A stretch of 64,000 nt of DNA from positions 109,781,908-109,845,907 of the forward strand of contig OX352763.1 of assembly GCA_947095585.1 (NCBI GenBank). The letters are read 5' to 3'. A program made the translations under genes and the position numbers. The notes under the pieces were generated by a model. The model was not told where the DNA came from, searched no databases, and saw nothing but the letters and a program-made list of their open reading frames with translations. Below are positions 55,301 through 64,000 of this stretch, piece by piece (position 1 is the stretch's first letter; each line of letters begins with the position of its first letter). This DNA is from Nephrocerus scutellatus. Taxonomy: Eukaryota; Arthropoda; Insecta; Diptera; Pipunculidae.

Positions 55301-58300
55301 AGAAGTCAAAAGAGAAGTTACACTTTCAACAAAATGCATTTCTTCCTTAAGTTCTAAGTAGAAAGTCCAGATCCTCAACATAATATATTATAATAATATT
55401 TTGGCGCGACATACCGTTGCGGTCCAAGCCCAGCACATTTGTGTTGTACATGTATACTTTTGCACACAAATGGAAGGGACCTACAATTTAATGCCGTATC
55501 CGAACGGCGAATTGAGAGGCTTTCCGTGACAAGTTGTTACTCTCGGACATTTCTCAGACATTCGCGAGAGGTGGGACCGTGAAAAATACTTTTGTTGTTT
55601 TCTGGGATTCGAACCTCGAACCTACTGCTCAGAAGTCCAAGCACTAACCACTGAGCCACAGCGCCCAGTCAGATCCCCAACAGAATGCTTCGAAAAAAGA
55701 TTTAGTATACTTTACAGCGCCATCTGTAGACTTAGATGTTTAAGTATTGAATTGTATTAGAATTAAAAATTACAAAATTCATTGCATATATTTAGGCTCA
55801 GTTTATATCTGGTACTTGTATATAAAAGTTATATGGTGAAGTTCTTTATACGAATATACCAGTATGTTCTGGTATTTGTTAGCTGATTCAAATGGAACAG
55901 AATCTAGGTATACTATTGTTACGAAAAGTACATACTCGTCCAAAAATAGTCACTAAATTAGAATTTAGAATTGCATACTTTTAGGCTGTAAGATTAAAGA
56001 TTTAGGCTATAAGATTTAAGATTATAGATTTTAGATATAACCGACTATAAGTATAAATCATTATGAACTGGTCAAAAATGTAGTCAAACCGGTTGACTCA
56101 TTATATATGAGTATGGTAAGTTGTAAAAAAGGGAAGTTGCCACAATTGTCTGGTCTTTTCTCGAAATTTCTGTGTATAAGATTGGAAGTTTCTGGAAACT
56201 TTACAATAAGTATAAATAGTACGGCGTTGCCGCAGAAGAATTCAACCAGTCAAGTTCAAGAAGTTATTGCAAAGAGATAAAGCTACCACCTAAGGGAATT
56301 AGAGTGGGCGCCGTGGCTCAGTGTAAAAGCGCATGGCTACTGAGCAGGGGTTCGTGGTTCGAATCCCAGTAAGACTAAAAAGTATTTTTACGGTGTCCCT
56401 CCTCTCGTGGATCGTGATAAACTCCACTTTCTTCGCTCGTTATGTTATATACTATATTTCATCGCGACTTTGACATTTTTGAAGTAAAACGATGTTGTCT
56501 TCGTGACTTAATGGCCCAGCTCATAGAATCGTCGTATTGGGACCGTTGCGGCTACTTATTCGTTGACGTTGCCGTATGTAAGGCAAAAGGGTTATCCAAT
56601 GTACAATGTACGTTGTCGCCATACAAGCAAACAGAAACAAATGTCAAAATAAACTTAAAACTGCTGTGAAAGAGAAAGAGAACTGTCAAAGCATATGCTG
56701 GAGAGAACAGTTAAAAGTTGGTAAACTTTTTGCGTCGCTCATATAATCCATTGCGTCCGCTACGGCGACGCATTCGTTAACGTGACCGTATGTAACGAAA
56801 AGAGGTGACCCATTGAATACGTTGTCGTCGTCCACGTAAACAAAAACAAATGCCAAAATAAACTTCAAACTGCAGTGAGAGAGAACTGTCAAAGCATTGG
56901 CCGGAAAAAACAGTTGAAAGTTGATCGACTTTTTGCGTCGCTTCCGTCACATAGGAACGTGTGTGTTGCGTCGATCCGTTAGATCACTCTTCTCGTGTTT
57001 ATATCGGCGATCTGTTAGTTGCATACGTCGTAGCAACGGACGCAACGAATTCTCAACTTCTAAAGAAATGTAATCAACAAACAGAACCAATTATTTTTAT
57101 CAATAAACAAAATTACTGCCTTATGAAATCGAGTGAGGACGTTTGCGCCACCCTGTACGAAAATTTTTACGTTAAGTAATTAATAAAAAAAAAAGTTCAT
57201 TGCAAAAAAAACCCCACATCTTGAACTGCATTCTCCCGCTAATAACCCGCATGCATGACGCAATCTGACCACACGTGAGGTGCTGCTGCAATCACGCGTA
57301 TGCCTTCCATTTGGCCGCCTTCTAGGCGCCACTTTACTGATCATATCATCAATTATGAATCGATAAATATGAAATTACAGATATTATTAACACTGGCTTA
57401 CAGATCGAGAAAGTAATAATAATAACTCTGAGAGAAGGTGCGTGTGCGCGTGTGTTTTTTGTGCACAAACATTGCAGCAACTGGCCAACAAAAAGTCAAT
57501 TGTAGAAACTTTCGTTTAACAAATTGTTCACAAATTACACGTGAAAGTGGTGAGCGTAAGCCGACAAATTTAATAGGCGATGACAGACCCAGACAGACAA
57601 GGCAAGGCTTGTTTTTTTTGGTACCGACGCAATCGAATTTTATTGTCCGTGTAATTTAAGCTAACCTACTGACAACCGGCTGTTTGTCCGTCCGTCCATA
57701 GGTGAAAGAAATTTTGCGTTTATATGTTTCGTAGCCGTCGTACATTGCCTTTCCTATTGAAAGTAACAAATACCGCAATGCCACATACTGCGTATTCCTC
57801 TGAAGCCGTAACATATTACAGGCAGGCATACGCGTAAATTTTTTCTTTGACAATCAATCTGTGGAAATGTTTTGCTGTTGCTGTTCGTTGTGTTATTGTG
57901 TTGCTCGACTCTATAAGTAGGCAACCAACCAACCAACCAACCGGGCATTAGAGTTCACAGTTCTGTCTAAAGGTTGGGGCCAAGTCCATCGTAACACAAA
58001 TTCCATTTCCATTTATGCGATCGTTAACGATCTTGTCATTCGGCGTGCTGTCATCTTTCGATGATGCTGATGACGGTGCCCGGCAATGATCGATTCACGT
58101 CGCAAATGACAAAGCAAGGACGTGAGGTGAGGTGGGAATCACATTCTCATTTGAATGTCACGTGTGCAACTGACGGAGAAGGTAAATTTTTATGTTAATT
58201 CTCAATTATAGGAATATCGTAAAGTAAGAAACCTCTCTGACTGTTGCCTTGTGCGTTGCGCAATTAAGTGCGGTCCAGAATTACTTTTCATTAGTATTCA

Positions 58301-61300
58301 AGAAGATGGATAGAGAACCGCTGGTTGTTGCTTCCGAGTTAACACAGAGCGAAAACGTTTATAACGGCAGTGTTTGTGCGGTAAGAATATTTGTAATGTC
58401 AATGCTGTCTTCTGCGCAAATCTCCAATCTTTGTCCATCAAAGGAAACCGCAAAATGGGAATTCTCCTTGTGTGCGTGCGGTTTGTGACAATATTCTCGT
58501 TGGAATGACCACATATTGGACATAGCCAAAAATACTGCAAAATGTTGAAGTTGAGTTTCTGCTCTCCACCAATTCAACAGAAATGCGTGTAATCCTGCAA
58601 ACGCTGCTTAAATAATGATCACAATACTTGAAAAGGAATGGAACACAAAATTTGTCTCTAAACGTTGGACAAATACTCAGTCAATGTTTTAACGTCTCTA
58701 GGCTCATGAGACCATTGTGTAGTATCAGCCAATTTCTGGTTAATTAACCACGCAGTTAGAGGAAAAAACTCCACGCTTCCAGATTGTGCATTGTTACCGC
58801 CTGTACCTCAGAGTATTGAACATTCTATTGGACAGATCTACATTCTTTGCTAGAGTTTAAATAATCTCAACACTCACAAATTCGCTGTGCCCATTAGCTC
58901 TGAAGAGGTGTTCTTCCAAGCTGGAATTACCATTGCGAAAGCTCTCCCATCTATCCTATTCTTCTGGACTCTTTCCAAAAAGTTGGAAAACAGCCTTTGT
59001 CCAGCCTATACCCAAAAAAAGGCGAGCCGTCGTCTTCATCATCGTACCGAACCATACCACTTACATCAATTATTTCCAAGGTACTGGAAACGCTGATCAA
59101 TTGTACGCTCATGATATATCATGAAACTAACGTAGTCCTTAGTGACCGGCAGTAAGGATTTCGTGTGCAATATTCTACTGGTGATTTGATGGTATATCTC
59201 ACCGAACAGTGGAACCAGTATATTTATCAATTTGGTGAAGTGCAACGACTGCGCTCGATATTTCCAAGACATTTGACAGAGTAGTTTGGCATCAAGCTCT
59301 TTTGTCCAAAATGCGTGCTTATGGAGTCGATGAAAAACTGCTTTATGGGATTAGAAATAGTCTTCTGGACCGCTCAATCCAAGTTGCTTTGGATGTTTTC
59401 AAATCTGAAATCCATCGCTTAAATGGAGTTCCCCAGGGCTCTGTTTATTCCACAACACTCTTTCTCATATATTAATGACCTCTTGTCCGTGATTTCTAAT
59501 CCGAGCGATAAAACTTATCGGTGACGTAAACATTGCGAAGTCAATAGAACGCTTGAGCACCGCAGGAACGTTTCATGCTTGCCACTGTTTTATCGCTTCT
59601 TCCACCAGAGGTGGTCAAGAGAAATGGCAAGTTGCATGCCACCTCTCCATGAATTCAACCGAAATACTAGTAGCGCTCTAAATGCTGATCATTATACCCT
59701 CAAGCCCATTTTCGGACGTACATTAAGGTTCAGAAGAAATGTGGAATGCTTTGCCAAGCTCTGCTTATCTTCATCGCTATGATTCGCATGCATTCAAAAC
59801 ACAAGCTCACAGACATCTCCTCCTTTCCTCTTCCTAAACCTTAAAGCCGACGCTGTGCTAAGCCTAGCATTATAAGGGTGCTAACCCCTTTACGCGTGCG
59901 CAAATTATAAAAAAACGGAGTAATAGTCACCATTCGAAAAAAAACTGTCGGGGCATCACACTGCTTAACACTCTATACAAACTGCTGGTAACAGTTATTT
60001 TGGAGCGGCCAAAATTACCAGAAAAGAACAAGCCTGATTCCCTGAAGTCCACTTGGACCACATTTAAACACTCAGATATATTGAATAAGCAAGAGAGTTT
60101 AACTCCAGTCCTCTGTATCATTTTCATAGATTGTGACTGGCGTGCTTTCAATAGAGAAAGCATATGGACTGCACTTCGAAACAAGAGCTTGCCGAGGACT
60201 ATAATCTAAATAAAAAATAGTATGTACTTAGTTTTAAGAACCGAATTGAAGGGTCATTTGGAACCACAGACAGTAAAAGGCGTAGCCAAGCGCACACATG
60301 AGCTGGAATGTGTTGTGAAAGACGTGAGCTGGACATTCTTTGATGCATGCGAATCAAGTTGTCAAGAGTGTTCGCCCAAAGTAAGCAAATGAAATTTTAT
60401 AGTGTAGTTTGGTGTGCTGCAGGGCTGTGTTCTATCGCCAGCACTATTCCTGCTCGTGTTAGACGAATTTATGACTGCTACAAACGAACGTACAATGAAA
60501 TACAAGAAAAACCTTTTACAAAACTAAACTCATCGACTATACCAGCAATATCTGTCTCCTTGATCACGAATTCGACAAAACTGGGGTCGCTTCATAATAA
60601 CGCCCATCAAATTGGTCTTAAAATCAACCTAATTAAAAACAAGTTGATGACTGCTTAATAAAACCGTGATATTCGACGACGACTCCTTTTACTACCTTTG
60701 TTGCAAAAGAAGCCATGGAGACCGGATAAGAACATCGATAACAACTCAAGCAAAGTCTGCGTTCTTAAGTACCTCCTGAAAGATATCTGAAGTCAATTAA
60801 CCTGTCTCGAGAGACCTAAATTAAGAATTTCCAATCCTTGCATCAACCCGATCTTACTCTATTAATCCAAAACATGAGGACTGACCAACGTCACGATAAG
60901 GAAACACCAAGTTTTTGACAACCGCTGTCTATACTTCAAATGTTAAACAGAACAGAGTGCACCATGAAACTCACCTGAAAGCACCCACACCATCCGCGGC
61001 GTCCACGAAACGCTGGCATTTTCTTTTGCTGTTGTGCTCGATAAAATTTATGCAAGGGCGTCTCTTTTGTGAACGGGGGGTAGTCACCGCCGCCGTTGCT
61101 ACTGTTGCTATTAAATCCGTTAGTTTTTCCTCCAAAATTAAATCCTAAAATGTTGTTCGTGTAATTGGTGCCTTCGTCCTTGGCTGCAGCAGCAGATCCA
61201 CCATCGCCATCTGTGTGTAAATATCTCTGTAAACTGTGAAGACAATTCAATTCGGGCAGACGCGCTTTTAATTGGCGAAAATCGAAACAATGGAATGATG

Positions 61301-61490
61301 TGTTGTTGTCCGTTGTTGATGCTGCTGCTGCTGCTGACGTTGGTGTCGTTGTTGTGTTGGTGTCAGTCTGAGTTTCACTTTGGTTTGTGTTACTCGATGC
61401 TGATCCTGGCAATTGGTGTTGTTGTTGTTCGTTTGTCGTACTGATGGTGTCAAGATCGGATGTACAACCGATTGGACACGATTGAAATGT
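49364..61490 (-). CDS. DAAM: Formin DAAM (Dishevelled-associated activator of morphogenesis)
   Basis: A formin that nucleates and elongates unbranched actin filaments downstream of Rho and Dishevelled; in flies it is used in tracheal cuticle patterning, axon growth and sarcomeres. Exons in order on the minus strand: 61490-60975, 55238-54690, 54622-54425, 54333-54112, 54047-53870, 53795-53121, 53059-52854, 50883-50747, 50674-50513, 50454-50291 and 50229-49364. All junctions are GT-AG and keep frame. From ATG 61019 ([14 protein letters not shown]) the protein has about 1133 residues: GTPase-binding/FH3 region 16-400 ([23 protein letters not shown]), coiled coil about 455-557, FH1 about 583-619 with polyproline runs, FH2 about 640-1030 ([33 protein letters not shown]) and DAD at 1079-1105 ([14 protein letters not shown] followed by a basic KRSRK). 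Exon 1 is open well upstream of that ATG, so a longer isoform is possible. Introns 1 and 7 are full of retroelements. Confidence 0.95.
51055..51520 (+). mobile_element. Loa-like C-terminal fragment in DAAM intron 7
   Basis: The plus strand reads [40 protein letters not shown] and [17 protein letters not shown], the C-terminal zinc-knuckle part of Loa-like ORF2. The same module ends the element at 0.78-2.06 kb. Confidence 0.75.
51555..52060 (-). mobile_element. Jockey/CR1-like reverse transcriptase fragment
   Basis: Reading leftward: [60 protein letters not shown] and then [20 protein letters not shown] with frameshifts. In DAAM intron 7, same direction as the gene. Confidence 0.8.
52061..52735 (+). 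mobile_element. Loa-like RT end and well-preserved RNase H
   Basis: The plus strand gives [20 protein letters not shown], then an RNase H domain: [32 protein letters not shown] and [20 protein letters not shown], with the expected Asp and His positions and one frameshift near 52464. It lies in DAAM intron 7, antisense to the gene. Confidence 0.85.
52740..52850 (+). mobile_element. Jockey-like 3' end fragment
   Basis: It matches the 59.83-59.93 kb terminus: CTCACGCTGTGCCAAGCATA, CGAGCATTATAAGGATGCGC, then an A-rich end just before a DAAM splice donor. Confidence 0.65.
54396..54420. repeat. (CAC)n microsatellite
   Basis: CAC/ACC trinucleotides in the short DAAM intron between the exons at 54425 and 54333, immediately beside the donor. 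Confidence 0.8.
55381..55666 (-). mobile_element. Full-length tRNA-derived SINE in DAAM intron 1
   Basis: A 286-bp copy with its head at 55666 (TGGGCGCTGTGGCTCAGTGG on the minus strand), GGTTCGAATCCCAG-like B box, shared body (TTCGCCGTTCGGATACGGCA) and a 3' end with (ATT)-type tail. Direct repeats AGTCCAGATCCTCAACA (55364-55380) and AGTCAGATCCCCAACA (55667-55682) flank it. Same direction as DAAM. Confidence 0.9.
55683..56305. other. AT-rich part of DAAM intron 1
   Basis: Short local duplications (AAGATTTAGGCTATAAGATT) but no gene or known element. Confidence 0.3.
56306..56425 (+). mobile_element. SINE 5' part
   Basis: Head TGGGCGCCGTGGCTCAGTGT, a perfect B box GGTTCGAATCC, then GTGTCCCTCCTCTCGTGGAT; truncated after that. 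Confidence 0.85.
56511..57055 (+). mobile_element. MITE family A, two nested units
   Basis: It starts TGGCCCAGCTCATAGAATC and ends CAACGGACGCAACGAATTCT. Two internal cores are present (AAATGTCAAAATAAACTTAA near 56638 and AAATGCCAAAATAAACTTCA near 56848; each is followed by CTGTCAAAGCAT and TTTTTGCGTCGCT). It therefore looks like one copy inserted in, or recombined with, another. Confidence 0.75.
57056..58859. other. Part of DAAM intron 1, unassigned
   Basis: No supported gene. A minus-strand frame near 58.3-58.5 kb has a single CPICGH motif but nothing further. Confidence 0.3.
58860..59930 (+). mobile_element. Jockey-like element relic (RT to 3' end)
   Basis: In order: [25 protein letters not shown], [20 protein letters not shown] with [34 protein letters not shown], and the family's C-terminus [20 protein letters not shown] and PPLHEFN, then the 3' untranslated region shared with 18.2 and 29.9 kb. 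Several frameshifts. Antisense to DAAM, in intron 1. Confidence 0.85.
59935..60660 (+). mobile_element. RTE-like reverse transcriptase relic
   Basis: The plus strand reads [24 protein letters not shown] sequence, [15 protein letters not shown] and a damaged [14 protein letters not shown] box near 60415. It directly follows the Jockey-like 3' end, so the Jockey copy inserted beside or into it. In DAAM intron 1. Confidence 0.7.
60975..61490 (-). other. DAAM first coding exon seen here
   Basis: Open on the minus strand from an acceptor-like TTTTCTTGCAG at 61500-61491 to the donor CAG|GTGAGT. Upstream of [14 protein letters not shown] there are about 157 in-frame residues rich in Thr, Gln, Asn, Ser and Ala, with AAAAA and polyT runs. 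Either a longer DAAM isoform begins further upstream, or this part is a 5' untranslated region that happens to be open. Confidence 0.6.
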
Positions 61491-61619
61491 CTGCAAGAAA
61501 AGAGAGAGAAAAAAAGAAATTAGAAAAAAACGTCATTGTTTTTTTAAAAACAAAAATTAAGAGAGGTGAATCCTATAAATCGATATACCGAATTCCCTAA
61601 ATTCTTCTCTTAAAGCTGA

Positions 61620-61990
61620 TATCTCATTTATAATATTTACCCTAAAAAAATGCAATGGAATTTAATTTTTTTTATCTACTGTATATAATATATAATATAA
61701 ATATAAAGAGTATTTATTAAAAGATTCAAACCTAGAAGTATTGGCAATATTTAATCCTTAAAGTACACAATGAAATGTAATTATTGTTGCAATATTTATT
61801 AAGAGATTTAACTCTTGAAGTATATAATAAAAATATAATAAAATGTAGTGAGTATTTATTAAGAGATTCAACCTTAAAAGTATTGACAATATAATATTTT
61901 CAACCCTTAAAGTACACAATGAAATGTAATTATTGTTGCAATATTTATTAAGAGATTTAACCCCTGAAGTATACAATAAAATGTATGAGT
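61620..61990. repeat. AT-rich tandem repeat, about 57-bp period
   Basis: It carries CCTTAAAGTACACAATGAAA and TTGCAATATTTATTAAGAGA at about 57-58 bp spacing (61759, 61817, 61908, 61965), the family seen at 5.1-6.1 kb. It includes a longer internal duplication. Confidence 0.8.
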
Positions 61991-62734
61991 AAAGATATTG
62001 ACAATGTAATACTTTGACGCATTTTCTAAAACAATTTCCTATCTAGTCGAGACTCGATAGAATATACACCGAGAATTTTCAGATAGACAAGAGCAATAAA
62101 AGTACGTCTTCTTCTTCGTTGACTCTCATCAACTAGTGTCCTGTTCTTTTCGCCAAAAAAAAAAACTTCTCCACGTATTCCGATTTAAAGTTAAAGTAAT
62201 CCAGTCTAGTTGTTCTCGTTTGCATAATCTTTTGAGCAACACAGACCAAGACTTTGATTTTTTGTTCTACAAATTCTATAGCAGAAGGTTTAACTGACCT
62301 AATTAATTGGAATCTGCAATTGTTTCTCTTGTTTGTTGGTTGCCTGTCTCCTGTTTTAGATCATCCTTGATGTCATCACGCTATTAGTTAGTCTGGAATG
62401 CATTGTTTTCTTGCCATTTAGATAAGTTGCCTGGTGTACCAGAGGAAAGTCATTTCAGACCTTTATTATTTATGCGTTGTATATTTATGATGTCTACCTA
62501 GGATTTATATGCTAGAAACTTATCGTCTGGGATCTTTTTTAACATCCCTTGTATTGGGTAAGTCTTGACGTCTTGGATGGATTTTATAACTACGGGAAGT
62601 TTCCTGGTGTTGTGATTCATGCGATACCTTAACTGAATATGTTGAACTTTGATTAGAACGTAAATAGTTCGTATGACTCTCCTCTAAAGGGTGACAAAAG
62701 ATTTCTGGATTTTAAGGTGGTGAGTGTTCGAAAG
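61991..62734. other. Non-coding, unassigned
   Basis: Nothing recognised. Confidence 0.3.
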
Positions 62735-62985
62735 TCATCACATCAGATCACATCCGAGCGCTTCGTATACTCGCCATCGTTTGCGGTTCATAGCAATGAG
62801 TTTAAGCTCCCTACAACTCTTTTCCTAGCTGCCGAGAGTTCTTTAGTTCTTTAGTTCTTTTCAATGTGCTTCTCGGTCAAACTGAAATTTTGGCGTATTG
62901 CGTTCCGAGTTCCATTGCATCGCCAACTTTGCTATGGAACTGTCATCTTTTTGATGTAATATTGGTGACCGCTCCCATGTTACGT
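62735..62985 (-). mobile_element. RTE-like 3' terminus
   Basis: The minus strand reads ELKLIAMNRKRWRVYEALGC followed by DLM and a stop, an RTE-like C-terminus comparable to SRKRWRVGVVEAL at 34.05 kb. Confidence 0.6.
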
Positions 62986-63160
62986 CAGTGCTGTTAAAAA
63001 GTACAGTACTTCTATACTTCCAGTACTGATAAAAGTACAGTACTTCTGTACTTCCAATACTGTTAAAAAGTACAGAACTTCTGTATTCTTTTATACTTTT
63101 GTAACAGTGCTCTTAAAAAATACGGAACTTCTGTACTTTTATAACAGCACTGACTCAAAA
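62985..63160. repeat. AAGTACAGTACTTCTGTA minisatellite
   Basis: Several diverged units of AAAAGTACAGTACTTCTGTA and CTTCCAATACTGTTA follow each other at about 45-55 bp. The core AAGTACAGTACTT is itself near-palindromic. Confidence 0.75.
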
Positions 63161-63320
63161 TTGGAGCGGAACAGCCTGCTTTTGGTGGTGAAGCTAAAAG
63201 CATTGCTTTTCCATATTTTTGACAGCATTCCAAAACCTTACAACATCATCTTCAGTTTCTTCATTGACTGAGACTCTCTATTCTCCCAACAGTACTTGCG
63301 CGAGATAGTCGAGGTTTTAA

Positions 63321-63612
63321 GGGGCCGGCCCATAGAATCCGTTGCGTCCGTTGGGTCGACGCACGCAACTGACAGATCGACGAAATATATGCATTCTTAT
63401 GGGAAGTGTCCCATAGGAAAAGCATGTGACGGAAGCGACGCAAAAAGTTGACCAACTTTCAACTTTTCTCTCCGGCAAATGCTTTGGCAGTTCTCTTTCA
63501 AGATAGTTTGAAGTTTATTTTGTACGACGAGAACGTATTCATTGGGTCACATACGGCAATGTCAACGAGTACGTCGACGCTACTGACGCAACGGATTCTA
63601 TGGGCTGGCCCC
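63321..63612 (-). mobile_element. MITE family A, complete 292-bp copy
   Basis: The terminal inverted repeats are GGGGCCGGCCCATAGAATCC (left) and the complement of GGATTCTATGGGCTGGCCCC (right), extending to GTTGCGTC. It is flanked by the exact 5-bp direct repeat TTTAA (63316-63320 and 63613-63617). No coding capacity. Its interior is inverted relative to the copies at 15.4 and 56.5 kb. Confidence 0.88.
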
Positions 63613-63689
63613 TTTAATCGTCAGCGCATCAATGTAAGCGTCCGTCACTACATTTGTAGTCTTTTTGTGTATGTCTATTATCTTATGGG

Positions 63690-64000
63690 AGAGTAGGCTC
63701 ACATCGTTAGCGGAGCTAAGTTGCAATAAGACAGATCTTTAGCGTTGCGGTCCAGCAGTAAGAGACTATTATTTTTCAGTCTTCGGCTAAGTAGAACGAT
63801 ATCATTTGCGTAGCATATTTGATTTATTCGGAATGCAGTTATCTGGTGTCTCAATACGAATTTTCATACTATTGAACAGAGTGGGCGATAGTGTATTTCC
63901 CTGTGGCGCACCAAAGTTTTCAAAGACATTTGACTACAATTCTACAGAGAGAGCTAGATGTTGTCAAATTTCTGTAGTTCTGTAGGTATTTTAAGACTGG
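63690..64000 (-). mobile_element. RTE-like reverse transcriptase fragment, cut by window end
   Basis: The minus strand reads GAPQGNTLSPTLFNS (about 63910) and, further on, ICYANDIVLLSRRLKN, in which the YADD motif has become YAND. The fragment continues past the window. MITE A may have split it from the 3' terminus at 62.74 kb. Confidence 0.7.

Noticed and set aside
58298..58577. Minus-strand frame with CPICGH
   Set aside because: A single zinc-ligand pair without a second half; no support for a zinc-finger gene.

Overview
The window reads as nuclear DNA of a higher fly (Diptera, probably a schizophoran; a tephritid-like genome is possible but not shown). The genes have introns with canonical splice sites, and their proteins are closest, as I remember the families, to Drosophila: Naa30A, Tsp2A, Mtpap (CG11418), Esf1 (CG11417), Aven, DNase II and DAAM. 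Naa30A, Tsp2A, Esf1 and Mtpap carry neighbouring CG numbers in D. melanogaster (X, about 2B), so the middle of the window looks like conserved Muller-A synteny. This rests on memory and was not searched.

Layout. 1-2.1 kb: phased simple repeats and a dead non-LTR retrotransposon. 2.6-4.2 kb (-): a two-exon gene for a small secreted histidine-rich protein. 5-11.3 kb: about 57-bp tandem repeats, a dead RTE-like element, two Tc1/mariner-type relics, then a near-identical 284-bp satellite array. 11.3-22 kb: gene-poor DNA with MITEs, SINEs, a BEL/Pao gag remnant and a perfect hairpin. 22.1-23.8 kb (+): Naa30. 24-31 kb: ATTC-type satellite carrying a SINE, then overlapping non-LTR relics. 31.0-39.1 kb (-): Mtpap, whose 6.2-kb second intron holds retrotransposon debris and the complete Tsp2A gene on the opposite strand. 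40.8-43.1 kb (+): Esf1, convergent with Aven (43.4-44.2 kb, -). 45.2-46.5 kb (+): DNase II. 49.4-61.5 kb (-): the formin DAAM in eleven exons, with two introns packed with retroelements. 61.6-64 kb: the 57-bp repeat again, a MITE and a broken RTE-like element.

The genes do not form one pathway. Naa30 (N-terminal acetylation), Esf1 (18S rRNA processing) and Mtpap (mitochondrial mRNA tailing) are housekeeping. Tsp2A is a smooth septate junction tetraspanin of endodermal epithelia, and its upstream region has clustered GATA sites fitting gut expression. DAAM builds actin filaments, and DNase II degrades DNA in lysosomes.

The most unusual material is repetitive. It includes a dimeric 284-bp satellite with a diverged relative 37 kb away; a tRNA-derived SINE family with clear target duplications; three MITE families, one caught nested in another with its empty site preserved; and a non-LTR retrotransposon 5' end with a 2A-like NPGP motif followed by duplicated cysteine modules.
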